A DNA stretch of 64,000 nucleotides. Origin: Marinobacterium aestuarii. GTDB lineage: Bacteria; Pseudomonadota; Gammaproteobacteria; Pseudomonadales; Balneatricaceae. Every line of letters starts with the position of its first letter. Position 1 is the stretch's first letter. Of the stretch, positions 18,901 to 28,756 are shown in pieces. Where the stretch lies: NCBI RefSeq assembly GCF_001651805.1, contig NZ_CP015839.1:4774001-4838000 (forward strand), in the 5' to 3' direction. The notes beneath the pieces are model-generated. The model was given only the letters and a program-made list of their open reading frames with translations, was not told the DNA's origin and did not search any database. A program made the position numbers and the translations under genes.

Positions 18901-19626
18901 TCAACGCAGCCAGATCAGGCTCGCCATTCGACCGGTTTCACCATCGCGGCGATAGGAATAAAAATTTTCAGCATCTTGCAGGGTACAGAAATCCCCCCCC
19001 GAAACCGATGCAACACCCTCAACCTCAAGCCGCAGACGCGCCAGCCTATAGATATCAGCGAAATACTTGCCCGCCACCCCGTCCCGGGGACGAAAAGCCT
19101 GGCCTGCGTCTGGCTGCGCTGCGCAGAAAGCAGCCCGTACCTCGGCCCCGACTTCAAAAGCTTCAGGCCCAATAGCCGGTCCCAGCCAGCAGTGTACTTG
19201 CCCTGGCTGCTCGAACACCGCCAGAGTATTTTCCAGAATGCCGGCCACCAAGCCCCGCCAGCCCGCATGGGCCACGGCGACCTTGCGACCATCACTGAAA
19301 AATACCGGCAGGCAATCTGCCGTCATCACCACGCAAGCCTGGCCCGACTGGTCACTCCAGCAGGCATCCGCCTGTCGCACCTGAGCATCATCCAGCGCCT
19401 GAACCACTTCAGTCCCATGGACCTGCTGCAGCCACTGTGCCGGACGCTCAAGCCCCAGCTGCTCGGTCAGGCGCCTGCGATTCTGTGCAACCGCCTGAGG
19501 ATCATCACCAACATGGTCTCCCAGGTTCAGCCCCTGGAAAACACCCTGGCTGACCCCGCCCAGCCGGGTACTGACACAGGCCTGCACCCGATCAGATACC
19601 GGCCACTGCGGATGAATCAGCTTCAT
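18901..19626 (-). CDS. pgeF: Purine nucleoside phosphorylase / peptidoglycan editing factor (YfiH/PgeF)
   Basis: A 241-residue protein of the multicopper-oxidase-like DUF152/YfiH family. Zinc ligands are seen as His in QQVHGTEV (about 67-74), Cys in MTADCLPV and His in AVAHAGWRG. Family members were first called laccases, and are now linked to purine nucleoside cleavage or removal of misincorporated L-Ser from peptidoglycan precursors. The start overlaps the rluD stop by 4 nt, the conserved rluD-yfiH pair of gammaproteobacteria. A run of eight G (minus strand, 18993-19000) lies in the coding sequence. Confidence 0.92.
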   Translation of the reverse strand: MKLIHPQWPVSDRVQACVSTRLGGVSQGVFQGLNLGDHVGDDPQAVAQNRRRLTEQLGLERPAQWLQQVHGTEVVQALDDAQVRQADACWSDQSGQACVVMTADCLPVFFSDGRKVAVAHAGWRGLVAGILENTLAVFEQPGQVHCWLGPAIGPEAFEVGAEVRAAFCAAQPDAGQAFRPRDGVAGKYFADIYRLARLRLEVEGVASVSGGDFCTLQDAENFYSYRRDGETGRMASLIWLR

Positions 19627-20600
19627 AGATCGTCGTTGCGCCTCAGGTCCTGCTGCAGGGCTTTAAGCAATAGCTGGAAGTCCTCCGGCAGATCCACTTC
19701 CCAGGACATCAGTTCACCGGTAGCCGGATGAAACAGCTCAAGCTTCTTGGCATGCAGTGCCTGGCGGTGAAAACCGCGCAGTGTTTTTATCAGACCTTCG
19801 CTAACGCCCTTGGGCAGGCGAAAACGGCCGCCGTAGACAGGATCACCCACCAGCGGATAGTTGATATGGGACATATGCACGCGGATCTGATGCGTGCGGC
19901 CCGACTCCAGCTTGAGACGGATATGTGAATGGGCACGAAAGCGCTGCAGCAGACGGTAATGGGTCAGGGCCGGTTTGCCCATATGCACCACCGCCATCTT
20001 CTGACGGCTGGTCTTGTGACGCCCCATAGGGGCATCTACTTTGCCACCACCGGTCATCAGGCCCGTCACAATCGCTTCATACTCGCGGCCCATGGAACGT
20101 TCCTGCAACTGCACCACCAGCTCGGTCTGCGCCTGGATGGTCTTGGCCACCACCATCAAACCGGTGGTATCCATATCCAGCCGATGCACGATGCCGGCGC
20201 GCGGCACCTGTGCGATTTCCGGCACATGGTGCAGCAAGGCGTTCAGCAAGGTGCCATCGGCATGACCCGCCGCCGGATGCACCACCAGGCCTGCCGGCTT
20301 GTTGATCACCAGAATATCATCGTCTTCATAGATGATATCCAGCTCCATGGCCTCTGGCTGGTGGTGTTCGATACGTGCGAGTTCCGCTTCGACACAGATC
20401 AGCTCGCCACCCTGCAGTTTGTCGCGGGTACGTTTTTGTTCACCATCCACGGTGACGCAACCGTCCTTGATCCAGCCCTGCAGACGGGATCGGGAGTAGT
20501 CGGGAAACAGCTGCGCTATGGCCTGGTCCAGCCGTTTTCCGACCAGCTCGTCGGTGACCCGCGCTTGTAATTGAACCTGTTCAGGTTTCTGTTCTGGCAT
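19623..20600 (-). CDS. rluD: 23S rRNA pseudouridine(1911/1915/1917) synthase
   Basis: A 325-residue RluA-family pseudouridine synthase acting on helix 69 of 23S rRNA. An N-terminal S4 RNA-binding domain (RLDQAIAQLFPDYSRSRLQGWIKDG, about 19-45) precedes the catalytic domain with GIVHRLDMDTTGLMV holding the catalytic aspartate. The start at 20600 (MPEQKPEQVQLQ) matches the family. The longer reading to 21047 would overlap bamD and encodes nothing recognisable. bamD is divergent upstream, the usual arrangement. Confidence 0.95.
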   Translation of the reverse strand: MPEQKPEQVQLQARVTDELVGKRLDQAIAQLFPDYSRSRLQGWIKDGCVTVDGEQKRTRDKLQGGELICVEAELARIEHHQPEAMELDIIYEDDDILVINKPAGLVVHPAAGHADGTLLNALLHHVPEIAQVPRAGIVHRLDMDTTGLMVVAKTIQAQTELVVQLQERSMGREYEAIVTGLMTGGGKVDAPMGRHKTSRQKMAVVHMGKPALTHYRLLQRFRAHSHIRLKLESGRTHQIRVHMSHINYPLVGDPVYGGRFRLPKGVSEGLIKTLRGFHRQALHAKKLELFHPATGELMSWEVDLPEDFQLLLKALQQDLRRNDDL

Positions 20601-20735
20601 CTGGGGTACGTAATTCAGAAGGATGTTTTGGCTTGAGTTCCGGTTGTGTTTAAATATGCCGGACATTTGGATTAACTGGCCCAGTATAACCGAAACCGTC
20701 CTCGGTATCGCTGTAGGCAATCGGGACTCATCAAC

Positions 20736-21701
20736 ATGCGCTTTGTAAAAGTCATTGGCATCCTGACTCTGGTCTCTCTGATGTCCGCCTGTTCGTTTTT
20801 TGGCGGAGACAAGAAAGAAGAACCGGATGTTCCGGAGCAACAGCTCTACTCCGAGGCCCTGGAAGCCCTGGAGGCGCAGAACTACGGTCTTGCGGTCGAA
20901 AAACTGCAGCGGCTCGAAGCCCGCTATCCATTTGGGCGCTTCTCCGAGCAGGCCCAGCTGGAACTGATCTTTGCCTACTTCAAGAACTATGAGCCTGAAG
21001 CTGCCCGTGCAGCCTCCGATCGTTTCGTGCGCCTGCACCCGAATCACGAAAACATCGACTACGCCTACTACCTCAAGGGGCTGACCTCCTTCGAGGAAGA
21101 CCGCTCACTGGTATCACGCTACCTGCCGATCGACGAAACCCAGCGTGACCCGGGTGCCGCACTGGAGTCCTTCGAGAGTTTCGCGACCCTCACCTCACGC
21201 TACCCCAACAGCCAGTACGCACCCGATGCGCTCAAGCGCATGCAGTATCTGAAAAACCGCCTGGCAGAGTATGAAGTGCATGTGGCGCTGTACTACATGA
21301 AGCGCAGCGCCTGGATTGCCGCCGCCAACCGTGGCCGCTACGTGGTAGAAAACCTGCAGGAAACCCCGGCCGTGCCGGAAGCTCTGGGCATTATGGCCGA
21401 AGCCTACGAGGAGCTTGGGCTAACCGACCAGGCCGCCAGAGCCGCCGAGGTTCTGCGCAGCAACTTCCCGGACTTCCGCTACACATCCACCAAGGAGCGC
21501 GACAAGTCCCTGCTTGAAACCGCCACCTTCGGCCTGCTGGGCAGCACTGACGAAGCGCCCGTCCAGCGCCCCAACTCTGTCGTCGCGACCGAGAAGGCCA
21601 CAGAATCGACGGAAGACGCCGAACGCTCCTGGTTCAGCATTATGACCTTTGGTGCCTTCGACGACACCGATGAGGAAGACACAGCACCGGCACAGCCCTG
21701 A
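20736..21701 (+). CDS. bamD: Outer membrane assembly lipoprotein BamD
   Basis: A 321-residue lipoprotein with a lipobox LMSAC (lipidated Cys at about 19) and TPR repeats ([30 protein letters not shown], then [26 protein letters not shown]). BamD is the essential partner of BamA in inserting beta-barrel proteins. The C-terminal 60 residues are an acidic, low-complexity extension beyond the about 245-260 residues usual in E. coli and Pseudomonas. It is divergent from rluD and ends at a strong terminator. Confidence 0.95.
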   Translation: MRFVKVIGILTLVSLMSACSFFGGDKKEEPDVPEQQLYSEALEALEAQNYGLAVEKLQRLEARYPFGRFSEQAQLELIFAYFKNYEPEAARAASDRFVRLHPNHENIDYAYYLKGLTSFEEDRSLVSRYLPIDETQRDPGAALESFESFATLTSRYPNSQYAPDALKRMQYLKNRLAEYEVHVALYYMKRSAWIAAANRGRYVVENLQETPAVPEALGIMAEAYEELGLTDQAARAAEVLRSNFPDFRYTSTKERDKSLLETATFGLLGSTDEAPVQRPNSVVATEKATESTEDAERSWFSIMTFGAFDDTDEEDTAPAQP

Positions 21702-21716
21702 GCCGATAACGGCTGC

Positions 21717-21749
21717 AACAAAAAAGGCGCCTTGGGCGCCTTTTTTGTT
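21717..21749 (+). terminator. Intrinsic terminator after bamD (bidirectional)
   Basis: AACAAAAAAGGCGCC and GGCGCCTTTTTTGTT form a 15-bp stem around a 3-nt loop (TTG). T-runs on both strands let it end bamD and also leftward nadE transcription (nadE stops at 21819). Confidence 0.92.
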
Positions 21750-21818
21750 ATGGATCTATTGTAAAATAAGCGGTTAGGCCCAGATTCCAATCAAGCGAAC
21801 GTACACCACGCCGAACGC

Positions 21819-23450
21819 CTAGTCGCCAGCTTTCCAGCCCGAGGTGATAGGGTAGCGCCGATCACGCCCAAAACCACGCTGGGTAATACGCACGCCAACA
21901 GGGGCCTGGCGCCGCTTGTATTCATTGATGTCCACCAGCCGAATCACGCGCTGCACCACTTCAGGCTCAAAGCCCTCGGCAATCAGCGCATGGGCGCTGT
22001 AGTCGTGCTCAACATAAAGCTCCAGCAACCGATCCAGTACATCGTAATCCGGCAGGCTGTCCTGATCGGTCTGATCCGGCGCCAGCTCTGCTGAGGGTGG
22101 CCTGTCGATCACCCGCTGCGGTATCGCAGGCGAAAGTCCGTTGCGATAGGCGGCAATGCGATACACCAGGGTTTTGGGCACATCCTTAAGTACATCGAAG
22201 CCACCGGCCATATCGCCATAGAGGGTCGAATAGCCCACCGCCATCTCGCTCTTGTTGCCCGTGGTGAGCACCAGAACGCCCTTCTTGTTGGAAATGGCCA
22301 TCAGCACCACACCACGGCAGCGCGCCTGGAGATTTTCCTCGGTGGTATCGGCCGCCAGACCATCAAACTCATCAGCCAGCTGCGCCATAAAGGCGCTATA
22401 CATGGGCTCAATCGAGATCGAGCTGTAACGCACGCCCAGCATGCGCGCCTGCTCGCTGGCATCTTCCTGACTCATAGACGAGGTATAACGGAACGGCATC
22501 ATTACCGCCTCCACCCGCTCAGCACCCAGGGCATCCACCGCCACGGCCAGCGTCACGCCTGAGTCGATACCGCCGGAAAGCCCCAGCACCACACCCTTGA
22601 AGCCATTCTTGTTGACGTAATCCCGCACCCCCAACACCAGGGCGTCATACACGCTCTGCTCGATCGACGGGAAAGCCACCGAGTTTTCACCCGGAACCGC
22701 CAGGCTCTGATCGGCGTCGTTATACTCCGCCACAAAGAAGGTTTCTTCGAAAAAGCGCCCTTGGAATACACGGGTGCCGTCGGCCGCGATCACTTTGGAG
22801 CCGCCATCAAAAATCAGCTCATCCTGGCCGCCCACCTGGTTCAGATACAGAATCGGGCAGCCAGCCTGACGCGCCCGCTCGCTCAGCAGCTTGGCGCGCT
22901 GCTGCGATTTATCGACATGAAAGGGCGAGGCATTGAGGTTCAGCATCAGGCGCGCACCCTGCTCGCGCACCTGCTCGGCGGGTCCGCTCTTCCACAGGTC
23001 CTCACAGATGGTCAGGGCTACCGGTACCCCCTTGAGATCGAATACGCAGGGCTGATCGCCTGCGGTGAAATAGCGCATCTCATCGAACACCTGATAGTTC
23101 GGCAGACACTGTTTGGCATATTCGGCGACCAGCTCACCGTTGTAGATCACGCCGGCCATATTGAACAGCACGCCATCACGGTAACGCGGATAACCCACCA
23201 CCAGGTGAATATCCCGCACCTCTTCCCGCAGACGTGTCAGCGCCGCTTCGATACGGGTCTGGATGCTCGGCCGCAGCAACAGGTCTTCCGGCGGGTAACC
23301 CGACAGTGTCAGCTCCGGTAGCAGCACCACATTGGCGTGCTGTCGATCCCGGGCATCCAGGGCAATATCGATTACGCGCTGGGTATTGCCGGGGATATCC
23401 CCCACCAAGGTATTGATCTGGGCCATCAGGACCCGAATAGAATTACTCAT
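21819..23450 (-). CDS. nadE: Glutamine-dependent NAD+ synthetase
   Basis: A 543-residue two-domain enzyme that amidates nicotinic acid adenine dinucleotide using glutamine. The N-terminal nitrilase domain shows LPELTLSGYPPEDLL (catalytic Glu) and TICEDLWKSG (catalytic Cys). The C-terminal synthetase has the ATP-binding LGLSGGIDSGVTLA and the TTGNKSEMAVGYSTLYGDMAGGF block. The start at 23450 (MSNSIRVLMAQINT) matches family N-termini; the 12 extra residues from 23486 do not, though no clear Shine-Dalgarno supports either. Confidence 0.95.
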   Translation of the reverse strand: MSNSIRVLMAQINTLVGDIPGNTQRVIDIALDARDRQHANVVLLPELTLSGYPPEDLLLRPSIQTRIEAALTRLREEVRDIHLVVGYPRYRDGVLFNMAGVIYNGELVAEYAKQCLPNYQVFDEMRYFTAGDQPCVFDLKGVPVALTICEDLWKSGPAEQVREQGARLMLNLNASPFHVDKSQQRAKLLSERARQAGCPILYLNQVGGQDELIFDGGSKVIAADGTRVFQGRFFEETFFVAEYNDADQSLAVPGENSVAFPSIEQSVYDALVLGVRDYVNKNGFKGVVLGLSGGIDSGVTLAVAVDALGAERVEAVMMPFRYTSSMSQEDASEQARMLGVRYSSISIEPMYSAFMAQLADEFDGLAADTTEENLQARCRGVVLMAISNKKGVLVLTTGNKSEMAVGYSTLYGDMAGGFDVLKDVPKTLVYRIAAYRNGLSPAIPQRVIDRPPSAELAPDQTDQDSLPDYDVLDRLLELYVEHDYSAHALIAEGFEPEVVQRVIRLVDINEYKRRQAPVGVRITQRGFGRDRRYPITSGWKAGD

Positions 23451-23519
23451 CGACGATTTGGTCTCGTGTTCCGGATACAGACGCATCCGCTATCAGGATG
23501 TTAGTTCAGGGCTCAGCGA

Positions 23520-24611
23520 TCAATCCCGCGCCGACAGGCTATAGGGCGCCGGATCAATGATGGGGCTGCGCTGCAGCAACAGATCCGCCATCAGGCGGGT
23601 CGATGCCGGCGCCAGCACCAGGCCGTTACGGTATTGTCCGGCATTCACATGCAAGCCGTCCACGCCCGGCACCGCACCTATATAGGGTATACCTTCAGGT
23701 GAGCCCGGGCGCAGCCCCGCCCAGTGATGTTCAACAGGATAGTTTTCCAGCGCCGGCAGAATATCCAGCGCACTGCGGTACAGCGACTCCCGGGCCTCTG
23801 TGGTGGTTTTTTTGTCGAAACCAGCCCGCTCCAGCGTACTGCCCACCAGAATGCGGCCATCGCTGCGCGGTATCAGGTAGCGCCCACCCTGCAATACCAC
23901 ACGGTTCACCAAGCCAACCGGCGCCTTGAACAGCATCATCTGCCCTTTCACCGGCTCCACCGGCAGCTCTATACCCAGCTGTGCCAGCAGGGTCGCCGTC
24001 CAGGCTCCAGCGGCCAGCACTGTCTGCCCGCCGCGGTACTCACCGCGCTCGGTGCGCACACCGCAGACACGCTCAGACTCCAGCAGCAGAGCGGCATCAC
24101 CGGCCTGCTCGATCAATTCAACACGGGGGTTCAATTCCAGCGCACGGCGCAGCGACTTGCCCAGGCGGGGGTTACGAATACTGGCCACTTCCGGCATCCA
24201 GAGGGCACTCGTATGGCCCGGGCGCAGACTGGATTCCTTGCGATAGAGGAAATCTGCATCGACCTGCTGCATCGGGCGCTGATAACGCTGCGCCCAAGCC
24301 AGGGCCTCGGCAGCATCATCCACCGCCACCATAAACATGCCCTTCTGGCGCAGCTCCGGATCTATACCGGTTTCCTCCAGCAGATCCTGGGCCAGATGCA
24401 CGTAACTGCCCTGAGACCAGGTCGCCAACTGCGTTACCGGTTCCTGGTAACGCCAGGGATACAAGGGTGAAACAATTCCGCCACCGGCCCAGGTGGACTC
24501 GCGCCCGCAAACACCGCGCTCAACCAGGGTCACCGAAGCACCGGCCTGGGCCAGCTCACGTGCCGTGAGCATACCCATAACGCCACCGCCGAGAATCAAA
24601 AAATCCGCCAT
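23520..24611 (-). CDS. thiO: Glycine oxidase ThiO
   Basis: A 363-residue FAD-dependent amine oxidase of the DAO family that makes iminoglycine for the thiazole ring of thiamine. The dinucleotide-binding motif LILGGGVMGMLTARELA begins at residue 5. A second FAD contact block is AAGAWTATLL, and the C-terminal block HHWAGLRPGSPEGIPYIGAVPGVDGLHVNAGQYRNG is typical of ThiO. GGAAG lies 7 nt before the ATG. It stands alone and not in a thi operon, as in some Pseudomonas relatives. Confidence 0.9.
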   Translation of the reverse strand: MADFLILGGGVMGMLTARELAQAGASVTLVERGVCGRESTWAGGGIVSPLYPWRYQEPVTQLATWSQGSYVHLAQDLLEETGIDPELRQKGMFMVAVDDAAEALAWAQRYQRPMQQVDADFLYRKESSLRPGHTSALWMPEVASIRNPRLGKSLRRALELNPRVELIEQAGDAALLLESERVCGVRTERGEYRGGQTVLAAGAWTATLLAQLGIELPVEPVKGQMMLFKAPVGLVNRVVLQGGRYLIPRSDGRILVGSTLERAGFDKKTTTEARESLYRSALDILPALENYPVEHHWAGLRPGSPEGIPYIGAVPGVDGLHVNAGQYRNGLVLAPASTRLMADLLLQRSPIIDPAPYSLSARD

Positions 24612-24741
24612 GCTGCTACTTCCAGTTCACTGTAAAAAGCAGCACGTATTGTGAAGGGTTAAAGATGAGGATACCAGTGCAGCCGAGCCTCGCCTTGATA
24701 CCCCAGCGCTATTGCTTGCAAGATTCCAATGAACAAAAACC

Positions 24742-24768
24742 AAAAACGTCCGAAGCACGGACGCTTTT
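24742..24768 (-). terminator. Terminator of the minor-pilin operon
   Basis: On the minus strand AAAAGCGTCCG (24758-24768) pairs with CGGACGTTTTT (24742-24752) around a 5-nt loop, ending in a T-run. It lies 28 nt past the giant prepilin stop codon. Confidence 0.8.
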
Positions 24769-24795
24769 GATGCAGGCTGATAATTGGCTGGCTGA

Positions 24796-26808
24796 TCAGG
24801 GAATCGTAATCAAAATATCAAAGCCCGAGCCAGGTTCAGTTGCAGACAGATTGTAAGGTGAAGAAGCAGTATCCGTACTCCCTACTTTTTTAAAGGTATA
24901 ACCGGTGTAACTGAACGTGACATTTCCAACCCACCCGGTAGGTACCAGACAGTCCCAAGTCCAAGTATTCCCCTGTTTGGTTTTGGTACAAGCCGTACCA
25001 TTGGCCGTAATATTAAGACTTGCATAGGCTGGAATGTTCTGACCATTGCAAACGCCCCCCCCCGATCGAATACAGGAGAAAGTACCTGAAATATGACCAG
25101 CTCCGACAACCGTCACCGTAATACCGCCTGTGCGCTGATTAGCCGCTGTATCGTAAAGCCCATCGGTTGCAAGCGTAACATTGGCTGCATTGCGATGACC
25201 AATCACGCCTGTATTAGTGACAAGGGAGGCTGCTGCCACACTAGTCGTGCCCGCCGCCATGGCGGAAACAAGCCCACGATTGTAACTGCCATAATAATCG
25301 AGGGCTGGATCCACGACTGTGACAACACCCTCGTTCGCAACAGTCGCTGCAGTCGTATTCGTACTTGACCAGTTAGACAACAACACAGAGTTAATTTCAT
25401 AGAATGGCACTAGGCTCAACCAAGCCCCAGACGCAGCCCTGATGTTTTGAATAGCTGCCACCGCTCCGGACGTCAACGGGTCGACATAAATCGACCGTGA
25501 CAAGAGCTGGGTTGTTGAACCCTGCGTCACTGTACCCATTGCTCCACTAACAAGATCCCGGCCTGTCGGCTTGGTCACGGATACCGGCGTACTAAAGTCA
25601 CCACTGGTCAGCAGCTGATCAAGATAATTAGTGACATAAGTTTTGTACTTCGTATTCCCCGTGGCGCCCGATGCCAGATAGTTGTAAGGCATCACGGTAA
25701 TATCGTGTAATTTCCAGTCCTGCATCAGGCGATAGATACCATCAACGCGTTTAAATCGGCAGGTTTCACGATAAATAGGATTAGCTAAAGTAGCCAAACT
25801 AAAAATTTTAGTTGAATCATCATAATTATAATGATAGTGATCTTTAGTCAAAGGGTCAAAATAACTGCTATTACGTGGCCAATACCAACGGTAGCTGTTA
25901 TCCGTACCGCCATCATTGTCGTGATGATCGCGACAGCAACGGGTACAGAGGTCCGGCTGATCATTAGTCCCACCGCTGTTATAAACAGCACCGATATTTT
26001 TAGTAACGCCCGTGTAAGAATAATCTGTCTCGAGTGACTTCGTAGTAGCGTTGTATACCGTTTTTGCCGGCGGCAACCCTGATCCTGTACCAGCAAGTTC
26101 ACATACACAATTTAGGGTAGCAAAATCTTCAGTTATCGCCCTATATTGCGCGTCATAGGTCACTACCTCAAACTTTACAACGTTACTGGTACCTTTCTGT
26201 GAGACGTCAGGTAAGGGTTTACTGGTTTCTTTCTTCGTTCCATCACCCAAGTCAATCGCAATAATATCCGGCGCCAAACCAGGCGTGTAACTCACTTGAG
26301 CTGACGAGCCTCCAAGCCCAGAAATATCGATAAATTTTGAAATTTGAGGATTGATGGCACCTATGATGGAGGATAAAGATACACTTTCCGCAGTACCACT
26401 CCCCCAACTTACATTCAGGGTTACGTTTTTGAAATCAGCATTCGCCATGGATGCTGCGGCGCCGGACGCATTATAGGGCGTGACTGTCCAGGCAAGATCA
26501 TAGGTGTAACTGGTTGAACCCGCGGTAACCGTTTCAGTCCCTGCGCCATTGTCAATCGCATCAAAGCTCGCCAAGCTAGTGCTGGTTGTTGCAATTGAAT
26601 CAAAGCCACGCAGTTCCTCGAGTTTCTTTTCCGCCACAGCCGTCGCCATGGCGCGCTGCTGCGAGTCCGATGCGGTACTCAGGAAAACGCCCTGCAGCTG
26701 CAAAATTGCTACGATACCGATCACCGCGACTATAAGCGAAATTAGCACTTCGATCAGTGTAAAACCCTGAAGATACCGCCGACGGGGGTAACCTGTTGAT
26801 GCCTTCAT
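24796..26808 (-). CDS. Giant PilV-like type IV prepilin with large C-terminal domain
   Basis: A 670-residue protein with a class III signal sequence (RRRYLQG15/FTLIEVLISLIVAVIGIVAILQLQG) and a PilV-like N-terminal third (AMATAVAEKKLEELRGFDSIA). PilV is normally about 180 residues. The remaining about 500 residues are rich in Ser, Thr, Gly and Asn and include a Cys/His cluster CTRCCRDHHD (about 288-297) and a C-terminal beta-rich segment with a Cys pair (CTKTKQGNTWTWDC). The coding sequence around 25740-26040 is visibly AT-richer than its surroundings. It is the last gene of fimT-pilW-pilX-giant, where pilY1 would be expected. A surface adhesin exposed at a pilus tip is an inference. A G9 tract occurs at 25055-25063. 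Confidence 0.8.
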   Translation of the reverse strand: MKASTGYPRRRYLQGFTLIEVLISLIVAVIGIVAILQLQGVFLSTASDSQQRAMATAVAEKKLEELRGFDSIATTSTSLASFDAIDNGAGTETVTAGSTSYTYDLAWTVTPYNASGAAASMANADFKNVTLNVSWGSGTAESVSLSSIIGAINPQISKFIDISGLGGSSAQVSYTPGLAPDIIAIDLGDGTKKETSKPLPDVSQKGTSNVVKFEVVTYDAQYRAITEDFATLNCVCELAGTGSGLPPAKTVYNATTKSLETDYSYTGVTKNIGAVYNSGGTNDQPDLCTRCCRDHHDNDGGTDNSYRWYWPRNSSYFDPLTKDHYHYNYDDSTKIFSLATLANPIYRETCRFKRVDGIYRLMQDWKLHDITVMPYNYLASGATGNTKYKTYVTNYLDQLLTSGDFSTPVSVTKPTGRDLVSGAMGTVTQGSTTQLLSRSIYVDPLTSGAVAAIQNIRAASGAWLSLVPFYEINSVLLSNWSSTNTTAATVANEGVVTVVDPALDYYGSYNRGLVSAMAAGTTSVAAASLVTNTGVIGHRNAANVTLATDGLYDTAANQRTGGITVTVVGAGHISGTFSCIRSGGGVCNGQNIPAYASLNITANGTACTKTKQGNTWTWDCLVPTGWVGNVTFSYTGYTFKKVGSTDTASSPYNLSATEPGSGFDILITIP

Positions 26809-26817
26809 GACCCGCTC

Positions 26818-28062
26818 CTATTTGGTATCGGTCCAGCTACCAGGGTAGCGCGCCAGTTCGTAAAAGGGATCATCACCCCCCGAAATTTTTTCCAGCAGTT
26901 TCTCCGCATACACCAAGGTATAGTTACCCGTAGGACTCGTAACTGTATTTGTAGTGAGTACTACGCCATAGACTACGGCGCCGCCCCTAATTTCAAGTGC
27001 GTTAGATTCGGCATTGGGTGGATTACTATATTTATCTGAGAAACCTAAGGCGATACCATAAAATACAGAATTCGCACTCATGGTTAGATCACCATGCACA
27101 AACAGGATAAAAGGTGAATCATAACTGCCCACTTCAGTGCCGGCAGGTATCGTACAATTACCTTCAACCCATATCAGTGGCAGCCGGGTGGCGACACCAC
27201 CAGAATAAAACTGATCTCCGGAAGTGGGCCCCAGGCTAGTACAGTTAGCCAACTTGACCTTGGCAATGGCTTCCATAAGCTCTTCCCAGTCGTCGGTTCC
27301 GCTAGAGTCACTGTCACCCGGGTGTACTCCGAAAAGATTCTGAAATACATTGGGAATACCGGCTGTATTCACGACGATATCCGGACAGGCATCGGCATCA
27401 GAGACATCCTGTGCCTTGCAGATCGGGTTGATTGCCTGGGAGCACTTGCAAGTATTACACAGCACAAACCCATCAGTTTGCGGCGACTTTACCTTGTCTG
27501 CATTCTGGTCTTCATACAGCCACTCATCAACATTGCAGGTTTGCCAACTCGCCCCCCCCGTTTTGGTACCCCCTTCGACCCACCCTGAGACGGGGACCCC
27601 CGTCCCTCCCCCGTTTGGGTTAGTGATAATCGATAACGATCCAGTGGGAGGAAAGTTACCGTTGGCCATCAGCGGCGGCAATTCGCCGACATCAAGAATA
27701 GGTACACGGGCGAATTTTTCCTCGACCCGGGCCAAGCCAGTGGTATCGACCGACTCACCTACCGCATTCAGTACCACCGAGTTTGTGCCCGTCACCGCGG
27801 ACACCGAGACGCTGGCGCCAGGCCCCAAAAAGGGCATTTCCAGACTATCACCTGCCCAGCTGGCATCCTTCAGGTAGTTCACAGCGCCAAAATCCAGCCC
27901 GCCCTGGGCGGCATGAAACGCCTCTTTGGCACGGTTCGTATTGGCTGAGGTCTTGAGCTCGAACATGCCGATTTTGGCGCTGACCGCCGCGATCACGGTC
28001 AGCAGTGCCAAGATGATAATGGTGACAAACAGCGTCGCCGCACCCGTTTGACGCCCTTTCAT
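26818..28062 (-). CDS. pilX: PilX-like minor pilin assembly protein, enlarged
   Basis: A 414-residue protein starting like PilX (MKGRQTGAATLFVTIIILALLTVIAAVSAKIGMFELKTSANTNRAKEAFHAAQGGLDFG). PilX proteins are usually about 150-200 residues, so this one has an added domain of about 200 residues. That part has several cysteines (CNTCKCSQAINPIC) and a beta-rich end (GDLTMSANSVFYGIALGF...GAVVYGVVL) resembling other long PilX-type proteins. The ATG at 28062 follows GGGAGGAAGCT; the longer reading from 28146 would overlap pilW. It is 28 nt after pilW and 9 nt before the giant prepilin. A G8 tract lies at 27552-27559. Confidence 0.78.
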   Translation of the reverse strand: MKGRQTGAATLFVTIIILALLTVIAAVSAKIGMFELKTSANTNRAKEAFHAAQGGLDFGAVNYLKDASWAGDSLEMPFLGPGASVSVSAVTGTNSVVLNAVGESVDTTGLARVEEKFARVPILDVGELPPLMANGNFPPTGSLSIITNPNGGGTGVPVSGWVEGGTKTGGASWQTCNVDEWLYEDQNADKVKSPQTDGFVLCNTCKCSQAINPICKAQDVSDADACPDIVVNTAGIPNVFQNLFGVHPGDSDSSGTDDWEELMEAIAKVKLANCTSLGPTSGDQFYSGGVATRLPLIWVEGNCTIPAGTEVGSYDSPFILFVHGDLTMSANSVFYGIALGFSDKYSNPPNAESNALEIRGGAVVYGVVLTTNTVTSPTGNYTLVYAEKLLEKISGGDDPFYELARYPGSWTDTK

Positions 28063-28090
28063 AGCTTCCTCCCGGCTCCCGATCTGGGAA

Positions 28091-28756
28091 CTAAAGATCG
28101 GCGCGGATGCGCACCTGATCCGTAATCGTTGTTTTGATTCTGGCATCGCTGAGGGATTCAGCGGTCAGGGTAATGGTCAGATTGCGTACCGTCGCCGCAG
28201 CAAAGGATGCCGGAGTCGGATCCGGCGTAAACGCAAGCGCCGTCACCTTTATCGCCTGCTCGTCGGTCAGGTTATCCCAAGTACCCATGTTGCAGTCAGC
28301 GGGGGTGGTAAACGTATTGGCCCAGAGCACCTCAACGGCATCGGTCACCGTATCGAGTCGATAACCGATCAGCTTGGTGGCCGTACTGGCACCGGCGTTA
28401 TCGGTGTCGTACCCCAGGATCACGCACTGGCCGCTGTCGCCCGCGGTTGTCGTATTCAAAAATGTTCCGGAACCCGCCGCCGCATAAACAGCGGCCGGGG
28501 CGCCAGCATCGGTTATGGATGCATAAGGGTTACTGGCCGCCAGGGCTCCGTTCCAATAACCTGCTCTACGTATATCCCGCACCATCAGATCCATCACGGT
28601 GCGCAGTTCCTGGTTCAGCCTGATAGTGGTCACAGCCTGTTTGGTACTGCCCACCGTCATGCTGAACATGCCGATCACGATGGCTGAAACCAGTAAGCCC
28701 AATACCATAGCGATCATCAGTTCGACCAGTGAGATACCGCGCTGGCGCACTAGCAT
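28091..28756 (-). CDS. pilW: PilW-like minor prepilin
   Basis: A 221-residue prepilin with leader MLVRQRG7/ISLVELMIAMVLGLLVSAIVIGMF, and the PilW-type block RLNQELRTVMDLMVRDIRRAGYW. Minor pilins PilV, PilW, PilX and FimU prime assembly of type IV pili in Pseudomonas and relatives. It overlaps the end of fimT by 7 nt. It is shorter than the about 275-residue PilW of Pseudomonas aeruginosa. Confidence 0.85.
   Translation of the reverse strand: MLVRQRGISLVELMIAMVLGLLVSAIVIGMFSMTVGSTKQAVTTIRLNQELRTVMDLMVRDIRRAGYWNGALAASNPYASITDAGAPAAVYAAAGSGTFLNTTTAGDSGQCVILGYDTDNAGASTATKLIGYRLDTVTDAVEVLWANTFTTPADCNMGTWDNLTDEQAIKVTALAFTPDPTPASFAAATVRNLTITLTAESLSDARIKTTITDQVRIRADL

Noticed and set aside
20601-21047. 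N-terminal extension of rluD
   Set aside because: The added residues do not match the family and overlap the start of bamD.
24796-26808. Fusion of two genes by a sequencing error in the giant prepilin
   Set aside because: The frame is open throughout with no internal Shine-Dalgarno and start pair, so a single long protein is the simpler reading, although the G9 tract leaves some doubt.
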